Assembly: GCA_016223245.1 (NCBI GenBank)
Contig: JACRPL010000011.1
Location: 28,707-92,706 of the forward strand
DNA: 64,000 bases
Reading direction: 5' to 3'
DNA from: Candidatus Saganbacteria bacterium
GTDB lineage: Bacteria; Margulisbacteria; WOR-1; XYC2-FULL-46-14; XYC2-FULL-37-10
The position numbers and the translations under genes are program-made. This document shows positions 25,975-34,633 of the stretch, one piece after another. The notes under the pieces are model-generated. The model ran no database searches. It was not told the origin of the DNA and was given only the letters and a program-made list of their open reading frames with translations. Each line of letters opens with the position of its first letter. Position 1 is the stretch's first letter.

Positions 25975-28900
25975 TTGAAGAAGTTAATACTTGCAATCAT
26001 TATTCTTCTATTTTCAAGTATGGCGTTTGCTGCACCATCGATAACGATCTTTTCTCCAAAAAGCGGAGACAATATCGGCGGGAGCATAAATATAACTTGG
26101 TTAGCAAGTGATTCTGTTGGTTTTTCTTTAACCCCAATTTCAATTTATTATTCGGTTGATGGCGGCGCAACTTACACTAAAATTACAAATGCGACAGAAA
26201 ATGACGGACAATCTTGGTGGGGAAGTTGGGGCATATCAGACACTGCAGCGGCTAAAATAAAAATAGAAGCAAAAAATCTGAACAATGAAATAGCAACCGC
26301 CGAAAGCAATGTTTTTAGCATCTATTCATCGCCTTATACAAATTTAGCAGTTTCTATACCATATATATTGATTGGGGGGACAACGCAAGAAATATCTTGG
26401 AATTCATATGATGCCGGCAGCGACTTATTGGAGAATTCTGTAAGCATCTATTTTCGAGAGAATTCTAATACAGACTGGGTGCTCCTTGCCTCAAATCAGG
26501 CATTAAGCGGCAAGTATATTTTTTCGGTGCCATTGATAAACAGCTCGAATGCAGCGATAAGATTTGATGTAAAAGATAAAGCAGGGCATGCGGGAAGCGA
26601 TTCTTGGGGTTTTTCAATCACCACAAAGCCCCCTTCTATCGCGGTTTCAGCCCCTAATGGAGGGGAAAAAATCGATGGCGGGAAGCAATATACATTAAAA
26701 TGGACCGTTGCAAACAGCGAAAGCCTGCCGGCATATCCATTTTCACTTTTTTATTCATTAGATAACGGGAGCAGCTATACAAAGATCGCCGAGGGCATTC
26801 AAAGAGGCGCCACTTCATACAATTGGGCGGCTCCATTAATAAACAACGCGCTGGCAAAAATAAAAATTACAGCTGCGGATGTATTTGGCAAAGTATATTC
26901 CGACGAAAGCGATAATGCCTTTACATTATATATGCCGCCGGCAGGGACGATCCTTTCTCCGAACGGCGGAGAAAACTTGAAAGGCGGAGATGTGGCAAAT
27001 ATCACGTGGATCGCCTCCGGCGAGGGGATCAATCCATCAGATTGCAAGGTTAATCTGAAATACTCGACAAACGGCGGAAGCGCATGGCAGGATATTGCGA
27101 GCGGATTGGACAACAGCGGATTATACGGCTGGACTTTGCCCAAGATCGACAGCAACAAAACCAAAATAAAAGTTGAAGTTATTAACAGCAAAAGCGAAGT
27201 TGTAAGCAGCGACCAAAGCGATAATGATTTTACGATCGACAGCACCCCGCCGACTGTTACTATTTTAAAGCCAACAGCAACGTACATATGGACCTTGAAT
27301 AATAGTTACGGCTATGGGGGAGGCAAGTTCGGTTCAGATTTAACAATTTCTTATAATGCTAATGATAATTTTGGATTTTCAAGCGCAGATTTATATTTTT
27401 CAAATGACGGAGGCAACTTATATAAATGGATAGGCGCATCTCAAAAAATAAATGAAAATAGTTCTTTTTGGATTGAAGAGCCAAACGATACGGAAATCGC
27501 AAAAATAAAGGTTCAAGTCAAAGATAAGGCGGGAAATATTGCAACATTAGAAAGTGCCGCGTTCAAAGTAGCATCTGTCCCATTGGTTTCAATTATCTCT
27601 CCAAGTTGGAATGAGTATATTAAAGGCGGAACATCTTATAAGATCAAATGGCAGGCAAGCGACTTAAAAAATAATCTTTTGTCGAATCCAATTACAATAA
27701 AATATTCTTCAAACAATGGAACGTCATGGCAAACAATTGCATCAAATGAGGTCAATGACGGCGAATATGACTGGACTGCGCCAAGCATCGATGTTAATCA
27801 ATATAACGGGAAATTGAGGATCGAAGCGCTAGATTCCGATGGCAATGTCGGGTTCCAAGAAGTATATGCGGGCATTGATTCGACCGCGCCGACGGTAAAA
27901 TTCACAAATCTGCCGGCGGAAGACATGATTAAAACCGATGGGCAAATTAATTTAACCTGGAATATAGTCGAAAAAGGAAGCGTCAAGGGAGCGGAGCTGT
28001 ATTATTCAACAGATAGCGGCGCAAGCTATAGCAAAGTTGAGCAAACAATAAATTATTGGAATAATGGCGGGAGCTGTACATGGGATGTCCCGCAAGCGCT
28101 AAATGGGAAAAACGTTAAGTTTAAAGTTGAAGTTGTTGATTATGTAAATAATGCCGCCACCGATGAGAGCAAATCCTATAAGATAATGTTTATCCCGAAA
28201 GTTTCAATTGTTTATCCTATCCCTTACTCATTTGCCGGCGGGTCGACCTATAACATCAAATGGAAGGCAAGCGCCACCGCTAGCAATTTAGCGCAAAATC
28301 CCATAACGATAAAATTTTCTTCAGACAATGGAGCTTCATGGGAAACAATTGCGGCAAACCAGCCGAATACTTCCGAATATATATGGAAGGTCCCTTCAAT
28401 TGATGCGAAATATTGCAAGATAAGGATAGAAGCTGTCGACGTAGACGGGACCATAGGATCATCAGACATGGGATTTAGAATTGACAGTACTGCTCCCGAT
28501 ATTATCCTAACCTCATTAAACAGCGGAGAAACTATTAATTCCGGACAAAATTACAATATCACTTGGAAATGGACGGATAAAAACAGCGGACAAAATGGAA
28601 GCACCCTTAACTGCATTATTTCATATTCAACAAATGAGGGAGCTGCCTATTCGAAAATAGGCGATTCTTCGGCATATTTTTATGGGTGGGACGGCTATAA
28701 AGATGGAAATTTTGTTTGGACTGTTCCTGACAATATTTCAACAAGCAGCGCCAAGGTGAAATTGGAAGCAATAGATAATGCAGGCAATATTTCAACCGCC
28801 GAAAGCGCAAAGCCTTTCAGCATAATGATCCCGCCTGTCGGGACCGTCCTGTCGCCAAACGGGGGAGAGAATTATTATTATTTGGATACGGTCGGCATAA

Positions 28901-30471
28901 AATGGAAAAAAGACGGCGGAGAAGCTGTTGCCAATGATTATTTAGTCGATCTTTATTACAAGAAAAATGGCGGAAGCGATTGGAAAACGATTGCCCAAGC
29001 AATAAAGAATACAGGCGCGTATTCGATTCCGGTATCGGTAATCGTCGCCGACTCAAAAACATATATCAATGAAGCTAAGATCAAAGTTGAAATGGTGAAA
29101 AATGGGACAATTTCTTCGTCGGATGAAAGCGACGATGTTTTTGTGGTTTATAGCGGCACATCATCAAATGTGAATAACGCGATATTAATTAAGGCGCCAT
29201 CAACGGGTGAGGTTCTAACTGCCGGCAGCACTTATAAGATTGCTTGGGAAACAAATGACAACCTATATCTTAGTAAAAAAGATAAAATATCCATTTATGT
29301 TTATTATTTCAGCGACCATGATGAATATCCATATAACAAGAATGTATCCGGAGTAGATTTTATTGCCAAAGATCAACCGGGCGATCAAAATTATTTTAAT
29401 TGGAAAATCCCAACTAATACCAAAGCCGCGAAATTCGCAAGAATATATGTAAACACGAGCGGCAAGCAATATGCCAATGGTTACAGCGCGGAATTCTCGA
29501 TTGATTCGCCATTCACGGATAAAAACTTATATTTCGACGCATCCGGCGAGGCAAAAATCGAATTTCCGAATGGAGTTGAATCCGGCTTGAAATGGGCGAA
29601 GTTTGAAGAAACACCGTCGCCCAAAACTGCGCCAAGAGGGGCGAAGATCGTAAAGGCCCCATTCAAAATATCAGGAGATGTTGACGACCTTAAGGCGGAA
29701 GGCCAATTTTCGCTCCCATTCGCTTCCGAAATCAAAAACCCGAAAGTATTCTGGTTTTCTCCAAAAGAAAATAAATGGCAAAAAGTCGCTGCCGTAAAAC
29801 TTGGCGATAAAATGCTCTTTAAATTCAGGAAGCTCGGCGTCTTTGCTGTTTTTGACGTAATCGACAACAACCCTCCGGAGATTTTTTCAATTAAGGTAAA
29901 TGGGAGAAAAGTCGCAAAAGACGACTCGATCCCAAGCTCCCCCGATATCCAAATCGATGTTAAAGATGATTATGGGATCGACATCGGAGTCATGTCTCTT
30001 TCAATAGATAATGAAGAAGCAAAATCACTGCAATTGGATGGAATTTCGGCAAAATCGGACGCTTTTCCCGTTCAGGCCGGCACGTTCAGGACCAAAGGCG
30101 CGTTAAGCGCGGACCTGCCGGTCGGACCGCATACATTTACAATTGTTGCGTCCGACGAAGTCGGCAATTCAACAACTTTTATTGAAACGCTATATGTCGT
30201 CGGCTCGTCCGTTTCGGGGCTTATGGTTTATCCGAACCCGTACCATATCGGCCAAACCCTTAAATTCGACGGCCTGGCATCCGACGTCAATGTCTATATA
30301 TATGAAATATCTGGCGATCTGGTGTGGCACGGATTTACATCGGGAGCGGCGAGCATATCGTGGGACGGCAAAAACAATTTCGGCAATGCAGCCGTGCCGG
30401 GCGTGTATTTATACCTTGTAAAAGATTCCCAAGGGAGCAGATCAATTGGCAAAATTGCAGTTATTAAATAA
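25975..30471 (+). CDS. Large secreted protein with tandem Ig-like domains and FlgD/CTD-type C-terminus
   Basis: A 1,498-aa protein with a signal peptide (about 1-20, ending AFA). About a dozen tandem beta-sandwich domains of roughly 90-110 residues follow. Each opens with a pattern like I-x-x-P-x-x-G-x-x-x-x-G-G-x-x-Y-x-I-x-W and carries YYSxDxGxxYxKI and AKIKVEAxD strands, similar to Kre9/KNH and related Ig-like repeats of surface proteins. The end (about 1,410-1,498) is FlgD-like: VYPNPYHIGQ, YEISGDLVW, SWDGKNNFG, PGVYLYLV, GKIAVIK. This layout matches C-terminal sorting domains of type IX cargo as well as FlgD-Ig. The start is TTG at 25975 with AGGAG nine bases upstream. It heads an operon with a PorV barrel, a lipoprotein and a binding-domain protein. 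Probable adhesin or structural surface fibre. Confidence 0.82.
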   Translation: MKKLILAIIILLFSSMAFAAPSITIFSPKSGDNIGGSINITWLASDSVGFSLTPISIYYSVDGGATYTKITNATENDGQSWWGSWGISDTAAAKIKIEAKNLNNEIATAESNVFSIYSSPYTNLAVSIPYILIGGTTQEISWNSYDAGSDLLENSVSIYFRENSNTDWVLLASNQALSGKYIFSVPLINSSNAAIRFDVKDKAGHAGSDSWGFSITTKPPSIAVSAPNGGEKIDGGKQYTLKWTVANSESLPAYPFSLFYSLDNGSSYTKIAEGIQRGATSYNWAAPLINNALAKIKITAADVFGKVYSDESDNAFTLYMPPAGTILSPNGGENLKGGDVANITWIASGEGINPSDCKVNLKYSTNGGSAWQDIASGLDNSGLYGWTLPKIDSNKTKIKVEVINSKSEVVSSDQSDNDFTIDSTPPTVTILKPTATYIWTLNNSYGYGGGKFGSDLTISYNANDNFGFSSADLYFSNDGGNLYKWIGASQKINENSSFWIEEPNDTEIAKIKVQVKDKAGNIATLESAAFKVASVPLVSIISPSWNEYIKGGTSYKIKWQASDLKNNLLSNPITIKYSSNNGTSWQTIASNEVNDGEYDWTAPSIDVNQYNGKLRIEALDSDGNVGFQEVYAGIDSTAPTVKFTNLPAEDMIKTDGQINLTWNIVEKGSVKGAELYYSTDSGASYSKVEQTINYWNNGGSCTWDVPQALNGKNVKFKVEVVDYVNNAATDESKSYKIMFIPKVSIVYPIPYSFAGGSTYNIKWKASATASNLAQNPITIKFSSDNGASWETIAANQPNTSEYIWKVPSIDAKYCKIRIEAVDVDGTIGSSDMGFRIDSTAPDIILTSLNSGETINSGQNYNITWKWTDKNSGQNGSTLNCIISYSTNEGAAYSKIGDSSAYFYGWDGYKDGNFVWTVPDNISTSSAKVKLEAIDNAGNISTAESAKPFSIMIPPVGTVLSPNGGENYYYLDTVGIKWKKDGGEAVANDYLVDLYYKKNGGSDWKTIAQAIKNTGAYSIPVSVIVADSKTYINEAKIKVEMVKNGTISSSDESDDVFVVYSGTSSNVNNAILIKAPSTGEVLTAGSTYKIAWETNDNLYLSKKDKISIYVYYFSDHDEYPYNKNVSGVDFIAKDQPGDQNYFNWKIPTNTKAAKFARIYVNTSGKQYANGYSAEFSIDSPFTDKNLYFDASGEAKIEFPNGVESGLKWAKFEETPSPKTAPRGAKIVKAPFKISGDVDDLKAEGQFSLPFASEIKNPKVFWFSPKENKWQKVAAVKLGDKMLFKFRKLGVFAVFDVIDNNPPEIFSIKVNGRKVAKDDSIPSSPDIQIDVKDDYGIDIGVMSLSIDNEEAKSLQLDGISAKSDAFPVQAGTFRTKGALSADLPVGPHTFTIVASDEVGNSTTFIETLYVVGSSVSGLMVYPNPYHIGQTLKFDGLASDVNVYIYEISGDLVWHGFTSGAASISWDGKNNFGNAAVPGVYLYLVKDSQGSRSIGKIAVIK

Positions 30472-31354
30472 AATATTTTTAATAATAATCGCTGCCGCTT
30501 TAGGCGCTTCACCGGCGTTCGCGCAAAGCGACCAGGCAGGGACATCCGGCAGTGCGTTCTTAAAACTTGACCAAAGCGTCAAGGCGGCGGGGCTCGGGGG
30601 AGCGTTTGCCGCCTTGGCCAATGACCCTTCGGCGATCTATTATAATCCCGCGGGGCTCCAGATGCTGAAAAACAAAAAACTTTCTTTTACAAACACAAAT
30701 TGGCTTGTCGGTTCGAATTATTCAACTATTTGCTATGCCCAGCCGTCGGGAGGCTCCGATACGTTTGGAGGCTCGGTTTCTTATCTTAATTATGGAAGCA
30801 TACAAGAAACAACGGCAGTTTCCCGGACGGGGACTGGGAGGTCTTTTGCTCCTGTTTCATATCTTGGGATATTATCTTGGGCGAGGAATATGAGATGGGG
30901 GTATTTGGGGGTAAGCGCAAAACTCCTCCAGCAGAATATCGATTCATACAGCGAAAACGGCGTCGGGGTTGATGCCGGTATTTTGAGCGCGACACCTATG
31001 GAGTACCTAAGATTTGGAGCATCTGTCTTGAATTTGGGATGGAGCGGAGATAAAGTCCTCCCTTATACTATCTTGATGGGCCTTGCCTATGAAACAAACT
31101 TTGGTTTGGATATATTAGCCGATATGCGAATTCCAAGAGATGCGTTATCGACCATACATTTAGGAGTCGAATATGCTCCAATTCCGCTTTTATCTTTAAG
31201 AGGAGGGATCAACACGAAAGCAAACGACGAAGCAGGCGGGAATTACAGTTTAGGGTTGGGGCTTAACCTTTCTGCTTTGAATATTGATTATGCATATGTC
31301 CCTTATGCCGACCTCGGGGCAACACATAGGATAGGAATGGAGGCCAAATTTTAA
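30446..31354 (+). CDS. PorV/PorQ-family outer-membrane barrel
   Basis: A 302-aa protein with a signal peptide (about 1-26) and a PorV/UPF0164/OmpP1-type barrel. The family opening is clear: KLDQSVKAAGLGGAFAALANDPSAIYYNPAGL. The C-terminal strand ends RIGMEAKF with a final Phe. In type IX secretion PorV shuttles cargo at the outer membrane; members elsewhere are transporters of unknown substrate. It starts with TTG, overlapping the exoprotein gene by 26 bp, with GGGAG upstream inside that gene. The tight coupling suggests the exoprotein is its cargo or partner (inference). Confidence 0.82.
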   Translation: MAKLQLLNKIFLIIIAAALGASPAFAQSDQAGTSGSAFLKLDQSVKAAGLGGAFAALANDPSAIYYNPAGLQMLKNKKLSFTNTNWLVGSNYSTICYAQPSGGSDTFGGSVSYLNYGSIQETTAVSRTGTGRSFAPVSYLGILSWARNMRWGYLGVSAKLLQQNIDSYSENGVGVDAGILSATPMEYLRFGASVLNLGWSGDKVLPYTILMGLAYETNFGLDILADMRIPRDALSTIHLGVEYAPIPLLSLRGGINTKANDEAGGNYSLGLGLNLSALNIDYAYVPYADLGATHRIGMEAKF

Positions 31355-32619
31355 TGACAAATCGAAAATTGGTTTTTTGGATTTTGATATTAGGATTTAC
31401 CACGTTAGTGGTCGGTTGCGGGAAATTATCTAACTCTCCAAATATAGTAAGCCTTGCAAACCAAGGCGAAATATCAGGTAAAATTTACAGCCTTTCTGCT
31501 TCAAATTACTATGCCGATAAATTTGTCCCAATCCCGGGGGCAAAGGTCACGGTTGGGACAATAGAAGTTATTGCGTCGGCGGACGGGTCTTATAAAATTT
31601 CAGGGGTGCAGGCAGGGGAAATGCAAATAACGGCAACTGCTGAAGGGTTTTCGGCTAATACAATTAAAGCAAACAGGAATGTGATAAATTTCTATCTTCA
31701 AGGCGGATCATCGTCAACTGAAAAAGGAACAGCAACAATTACCGGAACAATTTATGGCTTGCCTTCGGGAATTTCCAGTGTTTATGGAAGTGCGATTTCC
31801 GCTGCAAAAGGCTCTTCAAGCTCAAGTTATGACCCCTCATTATACAAGTACACGATCACTGGCGCCCCTGATGATGGGGAAACCTATGTTTTTGCATATT
31901 ATTCAACTTACGAAGCAGGGTTAAATAGGAGAGTTTACTCGTATAAAAAAGTCAGCATGACGTCCGCGAGCCGCGAGGTTGATCTGGATTTCGCGGCCTC
32001 CGACAAATCCTTGGTCGTAAATATTAAAAACAAGCAGGGACTTGTTCCGGGAACATTGTATGCGCACCTTTATAATGGATATAGGCTCCTGCTTTCCGGG
32101 CTTTACAATAAAAGCCAGACGCAAGAAGGGACTGTTAATATTTCGAAGATCCCCGCGCTTGAACCAGGGGACAGTTATTCGGTAAATATATATGCCTCGG
32201 GAACGGCCGCAGGCGATATAACCTCGATAAATTTATATAAAAACAGCCTGACTGCAGGGCAAAGTGTTGATCTAGACATATCGACAATTCCTGATTTTAA
32301 GATCAATAGCCCAACTAGCGGCGAAACTCTATCAAGCCATCCGACTTTCGCGTGGGAGCCGATAAGCGATGATAAAACTTTATATGTAGTTTATCTGTAT
32401 CCTACCGACTCTTATAGCACAATTTGGTGGGGAATGACGAAAAGCAGTTCCATAACGCTTCCTGAAGCAGTCATATTAAACAGTGGCGGGTACAAATGGT
32501 CTGTGGCAGTCCTAAATGCCTCAAACTTAGATCCTGCGGATATAATCCCGTCAATTTCACAATCATCTTATAATTGGATAATTGGATCGTCAATGAGGAG
32601 CTTTACTTATGCGAAATAA
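31354..32619 (+). CDS. Lipoprotein with carboxypeptidase-regulatory-like domain
   Basis: A 421-aa protein with a lipobox LVVGC (Cys about 22) predicting lipidation. Residues about 37-125 form a carboxypeptidase-regulatory-like Ig domain (GEISGKIYSL... PIPGAKVTVGT...GSYKISGVQAGEMQITATAEGF). The middle (about 125-310) has further beta-sandwich sequence and the end (about 310-421) a Fn3-like segment (INSPTSGETLSSHPTFAWEPIS). Probably an envelope protein supporting the surface structure of this operon. The ATG overlaps the preceding stop (TAATG). Confidence 0.75.
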   Translation: MTNRKLVFWILILGFTTLVVGCGKLSNSPNIVSLANQGEISGKIYSLSASNYYADKFVPIPGAKVTVGTIEVIASADGSYKISGVQAGEMQITATAEGFSANTIKANRNVINFYLQGGSSSTEKGTATITGTIYGLPSGISSVYGSAISAAKGSSSSSYDPSLYKYTITGAPDDGETYVFAYYSTYEAGLNRRVYSYKKVSMTSASREVDLDFAASDKSLVVNIKNKQGLVPGTLYAHLYNGYRLLLSGLYNKSQTQEGTVNISKIPALEPGDSYSVNIYASGTAAGDITSINLYKNSLTAGQSVDLDISTIPDFKINSPTSGETLSSHPTFAWEPISDDKTLYVVYLYPTDSYSTIWWGMTKSSSITLPEAVILNSGGYKWSVAVLNASNLDPADIIPSISQSSYNWIIGSSMRSFTYAK

Positions 32620-33322
32620 ATTGATATTTGCTGTGTGTGTTTTGGGTTTTATTTTTTCATTTGAGATTTGTCATTTGTCAATCCCCGCAGGGGCAATGGG
32701 AGCTCCTATTCCACGAAGTGAACAAATAGAGATCCTCCGGATAGATGACTTTGAAGATGGGGATATCGCAAAAAGCCCGTCATGGTGGGTTTTTGATAAT
32801 ATATCCTGCGAAATCATAGGCAGCGGTGGGCTAAACGGAGGCGATCTGGGCGTAGAGCGGTCTGTTGGAGAAAGAGCTCTATTAATAAAGAGCAAAGGGA
32901 ATATCGAGTGGTACGCGGGCGGGCTTGGATTTATCGAAAAATATCCAATAGACTTGTCAAAGTATAAGGATCTCCAATTTGATATTTTCGGATTTGGGGC
33001 GGGAGATGGGACGCTAAAAATTGAAATTTATGATGACGATAATGATAGTTGGACGTTTGAGAAAGACAAAAAAGACCAGAACAAGCTATTATTTGACGAT
33101 AGGTTTATCTCGGCTATCCCAATAAATTGGAGCGGATGGAAAAGAGTTTCTGTTCCGTTTGATTCATTTATTGACGATAATCCGGGAGCGGGGAATGACA
33201 AGTTTGATCTGGGGGCAAAAAATGGCAAAGGCGGCGTTCTGCAGATACAGCTGATCTGTCTCGCTTCGACTAAAGGCTCACCCATTAAGTTTGCCGTTGA
33301 TAATTTGCGGTTGGCCAGATAG
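32609..33322 (+). CDS. Exported protein with a carbohydrate-binding-like beta-sandwich domain
   Basis: A 237-aa protein with a signal peptide (about 1-32, partly encoded by TTTG/TCATTTG low-complexity DNA). The mature part reads like a CBM11/CIA30-type jelly roll: RIDDFEDGD near the start, a central DLQFDIFGFGAGDGTLKIEIYDDD, WKRVSVPFDSF, and a closing IKFAVDNLRLAR. Such domains bind polysaccharide. GAGGAG lies eight bases before the ATG and the gene overlaps the lipoprotein gene by 11 bp. It is the last gene of the operon and may attach the surface assembly to glycan. Confidence 0.72.
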   Translation: MRNKLIFAVCVLGFIFSFEICHLSIPAGAMGAPIPRSEQIEILRIDDFEDGDIAKSPSWWVFDNISCEIIGSGGLNGGDLGVERSVGERALLIKSKGNIEWYAGGLGFIEKYPIDLSKYKDLQFDIFGFGAGDGTLKIEIYDDDNDSWTFEKDKKDQNKLLFDDRFISAIPINWSGWKRVSVPFDSFIDDNPGAGNDKFDLGAKNGKGGVLQIQLICLASTKGSPIKFAVDNLRLAR

Positions 33323-33544
33323 AGCTGGGGAGGACAACAGCGTATCAGATCCCGAGCCTGATATTCTGATACTCTGAAAAACGGAGGGTGAGATGAAAAA
33401 AACATCGAGGGGCAAGTAGCAAGAAGGAAGCTCCATAATGGCATGGAGATTGCTTGTATTTGTGTATAGGGGGCAATAGGAGAGAAGTCAAGGCGAGATA
33501 TCGTATTAATTGACGAAAAGGCATCTGATGGAAAAATATTTATT
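33323..33544. other. Intergenic stretch after the surface operon
   Basis: Contains an inverted repeat GTATCAG (33342-33348)/CTGATAC (33366-33372) and a nine-codon ORF (33393-33419, MKKTSRGK) with GGAGGG four bases before its ATG. It looks like the remnant of a decayed gene. No T tract for an intrinsic terminator is seen. Confidence 0.35.
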
Positions 33545-34558
33545 ATGAAAAGCAAAAAAACAGACCAAAATCGCTACGACAAATTAATAAATTCCATAGG
33601 AATATTGCTTAATAATGCTCGTGAAAAAGCTTTTCAGCAAGTAAATAGTATATTGGTAAAAACATATTGGGAGATTGGAAGGCACATAATCGTTTATGAA
33701 CAAGAAAATAATCTCAGAGCCGAGTATGGGTCAAAACTGCTAGATCAGATCGCTCATGATTTGAAGGAAAATAATGGAAAAGGATTCAGTCGAAGTAATG
33801 TTATATATATGAGACTGTTATACAAGAAGCATCCAATAAGTCAGACACTGTCTGACCAATTGAGCTGGAGTCATTTCGTAGAATTGCTGGGCGTAGAGGA
33901 TGACCTGGCCCGTTCTTTTTACGAGAAGGAGTGTTTGTCTAACCGATGGAGCGTCAGAGAGCTTAGGCGACAGATCGATTCAATGCTTTTCGAGAGATTA
34001 GCCTTAAGCAGAGACAAAAAAGGGATTCTTGAGCTGGCCGTCAAAGGGCATAAAATAGAAAAACCGGAGGACATGGTCAAAAATCCATATGTATTGGAAT
34101 TCTTGGGGATCCCAAAGGATTACAAGTACTCGGAAAAAGAACTTGAGCAAAAAGTTATTGATAATATGCAAGAATTTTTGATGGAATTAGGCAAAGGATT
34201 TTCTTTTGTAGCGCGTCAATTTCGTATTACTTTGGGCAACAAGCATTTTTATGTTGATCTGGTGTTTTACCATCGGATCTTAAAATGCTATGTGCTGATC
34301 GACCTTAAGCTTAATGCGGTTTCGCATCAGGATGTAGGGCAGATGAATATGTATCTCAATTATTTCAAGAAAGAAGAAATGCATGAGGGCGACAATGGGC
34401 CGATCGGAATAGTTTTGGGCGCAGAGAAGAATCACGTTCTTGTTGAGTATGCATTAGGCGGGATATCAAATAAACTGTTTGCTTCAAAATATCGATTATC
34501 TTTGCCGGATAAGAAGCTTTTGCAAGGCGCCATGGAGAAATTTGTTGTCGGTAGTTAA
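33545..34558 (+). CDS. yhcG: PDDEXK nuclease-domain protein of the YhcG/DUF1016 family
   Basis: A 337-aa protein. The N-terminal half (about 1-165) is the DUF1016_N helical domain (YWEIGRHIIVYEQ, GKGFSRSNVIYMRLLY, SWSHFVELLGVEDDLARSFYEKE). The C-terminal half (about 185-330) is the nuclease-like domain with KHFYVDLVFYHR and YVLIDLKL carrying the Asp and D-x-K residues of the PD-(D/E)XK fold. Family members travel as single accessory genes, often beside restriction systems. No restriction gene is near here. The length is that of an intact member. No clear Shine-Dalgarno precedes the ATG. Confidence 0.9.
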   Translation: MKSKKTDQNRYDKLINSIGILLNNAREKAFQQVNSILVKTYWEIGRHIIVYEQENNLRAEYGSKLLDQIAHDLKENNGKGFSRSNVIYMRLLYKKHPISQTLSDQLSWSHFVELLGVEDDLARSFYEKECLSNRWSVRELRRQIDSMLFERLALSRDKKGILELAVKGHKIEKPEDMVKNPYVLEFLGIPKDYKYSEKELEQKVIDNMQEFLMELGKGFSFVARQFRITLGNKHFYVDLVFYHRILKCYVLIDLKLNAVSHQDVGQMNMYLNYFKKEEMHEGDNGPIGIVLGAEKNHVLVEYALGGISNKLFASKYRLSLPDKKLLQGAMEKFVVGS

Positions 34559-34633
34559 AAAAATAGCGTGCAATTTGGGGTGGGAATTGGCGATAATAAA
34601 CTAGTGCGAAGTTGGAATAAACCGGAGGAAGAA

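Noticed and set aside
25673..25978. A 101-codon ORF starting in the heptamer array
   Set aside because: Its first codons are the GTTGGAA repeat (KLEVGSWKLEVG) and the rest overlaps the leader and start of the exoprotein gene; no family or Shine-Dalgarno.
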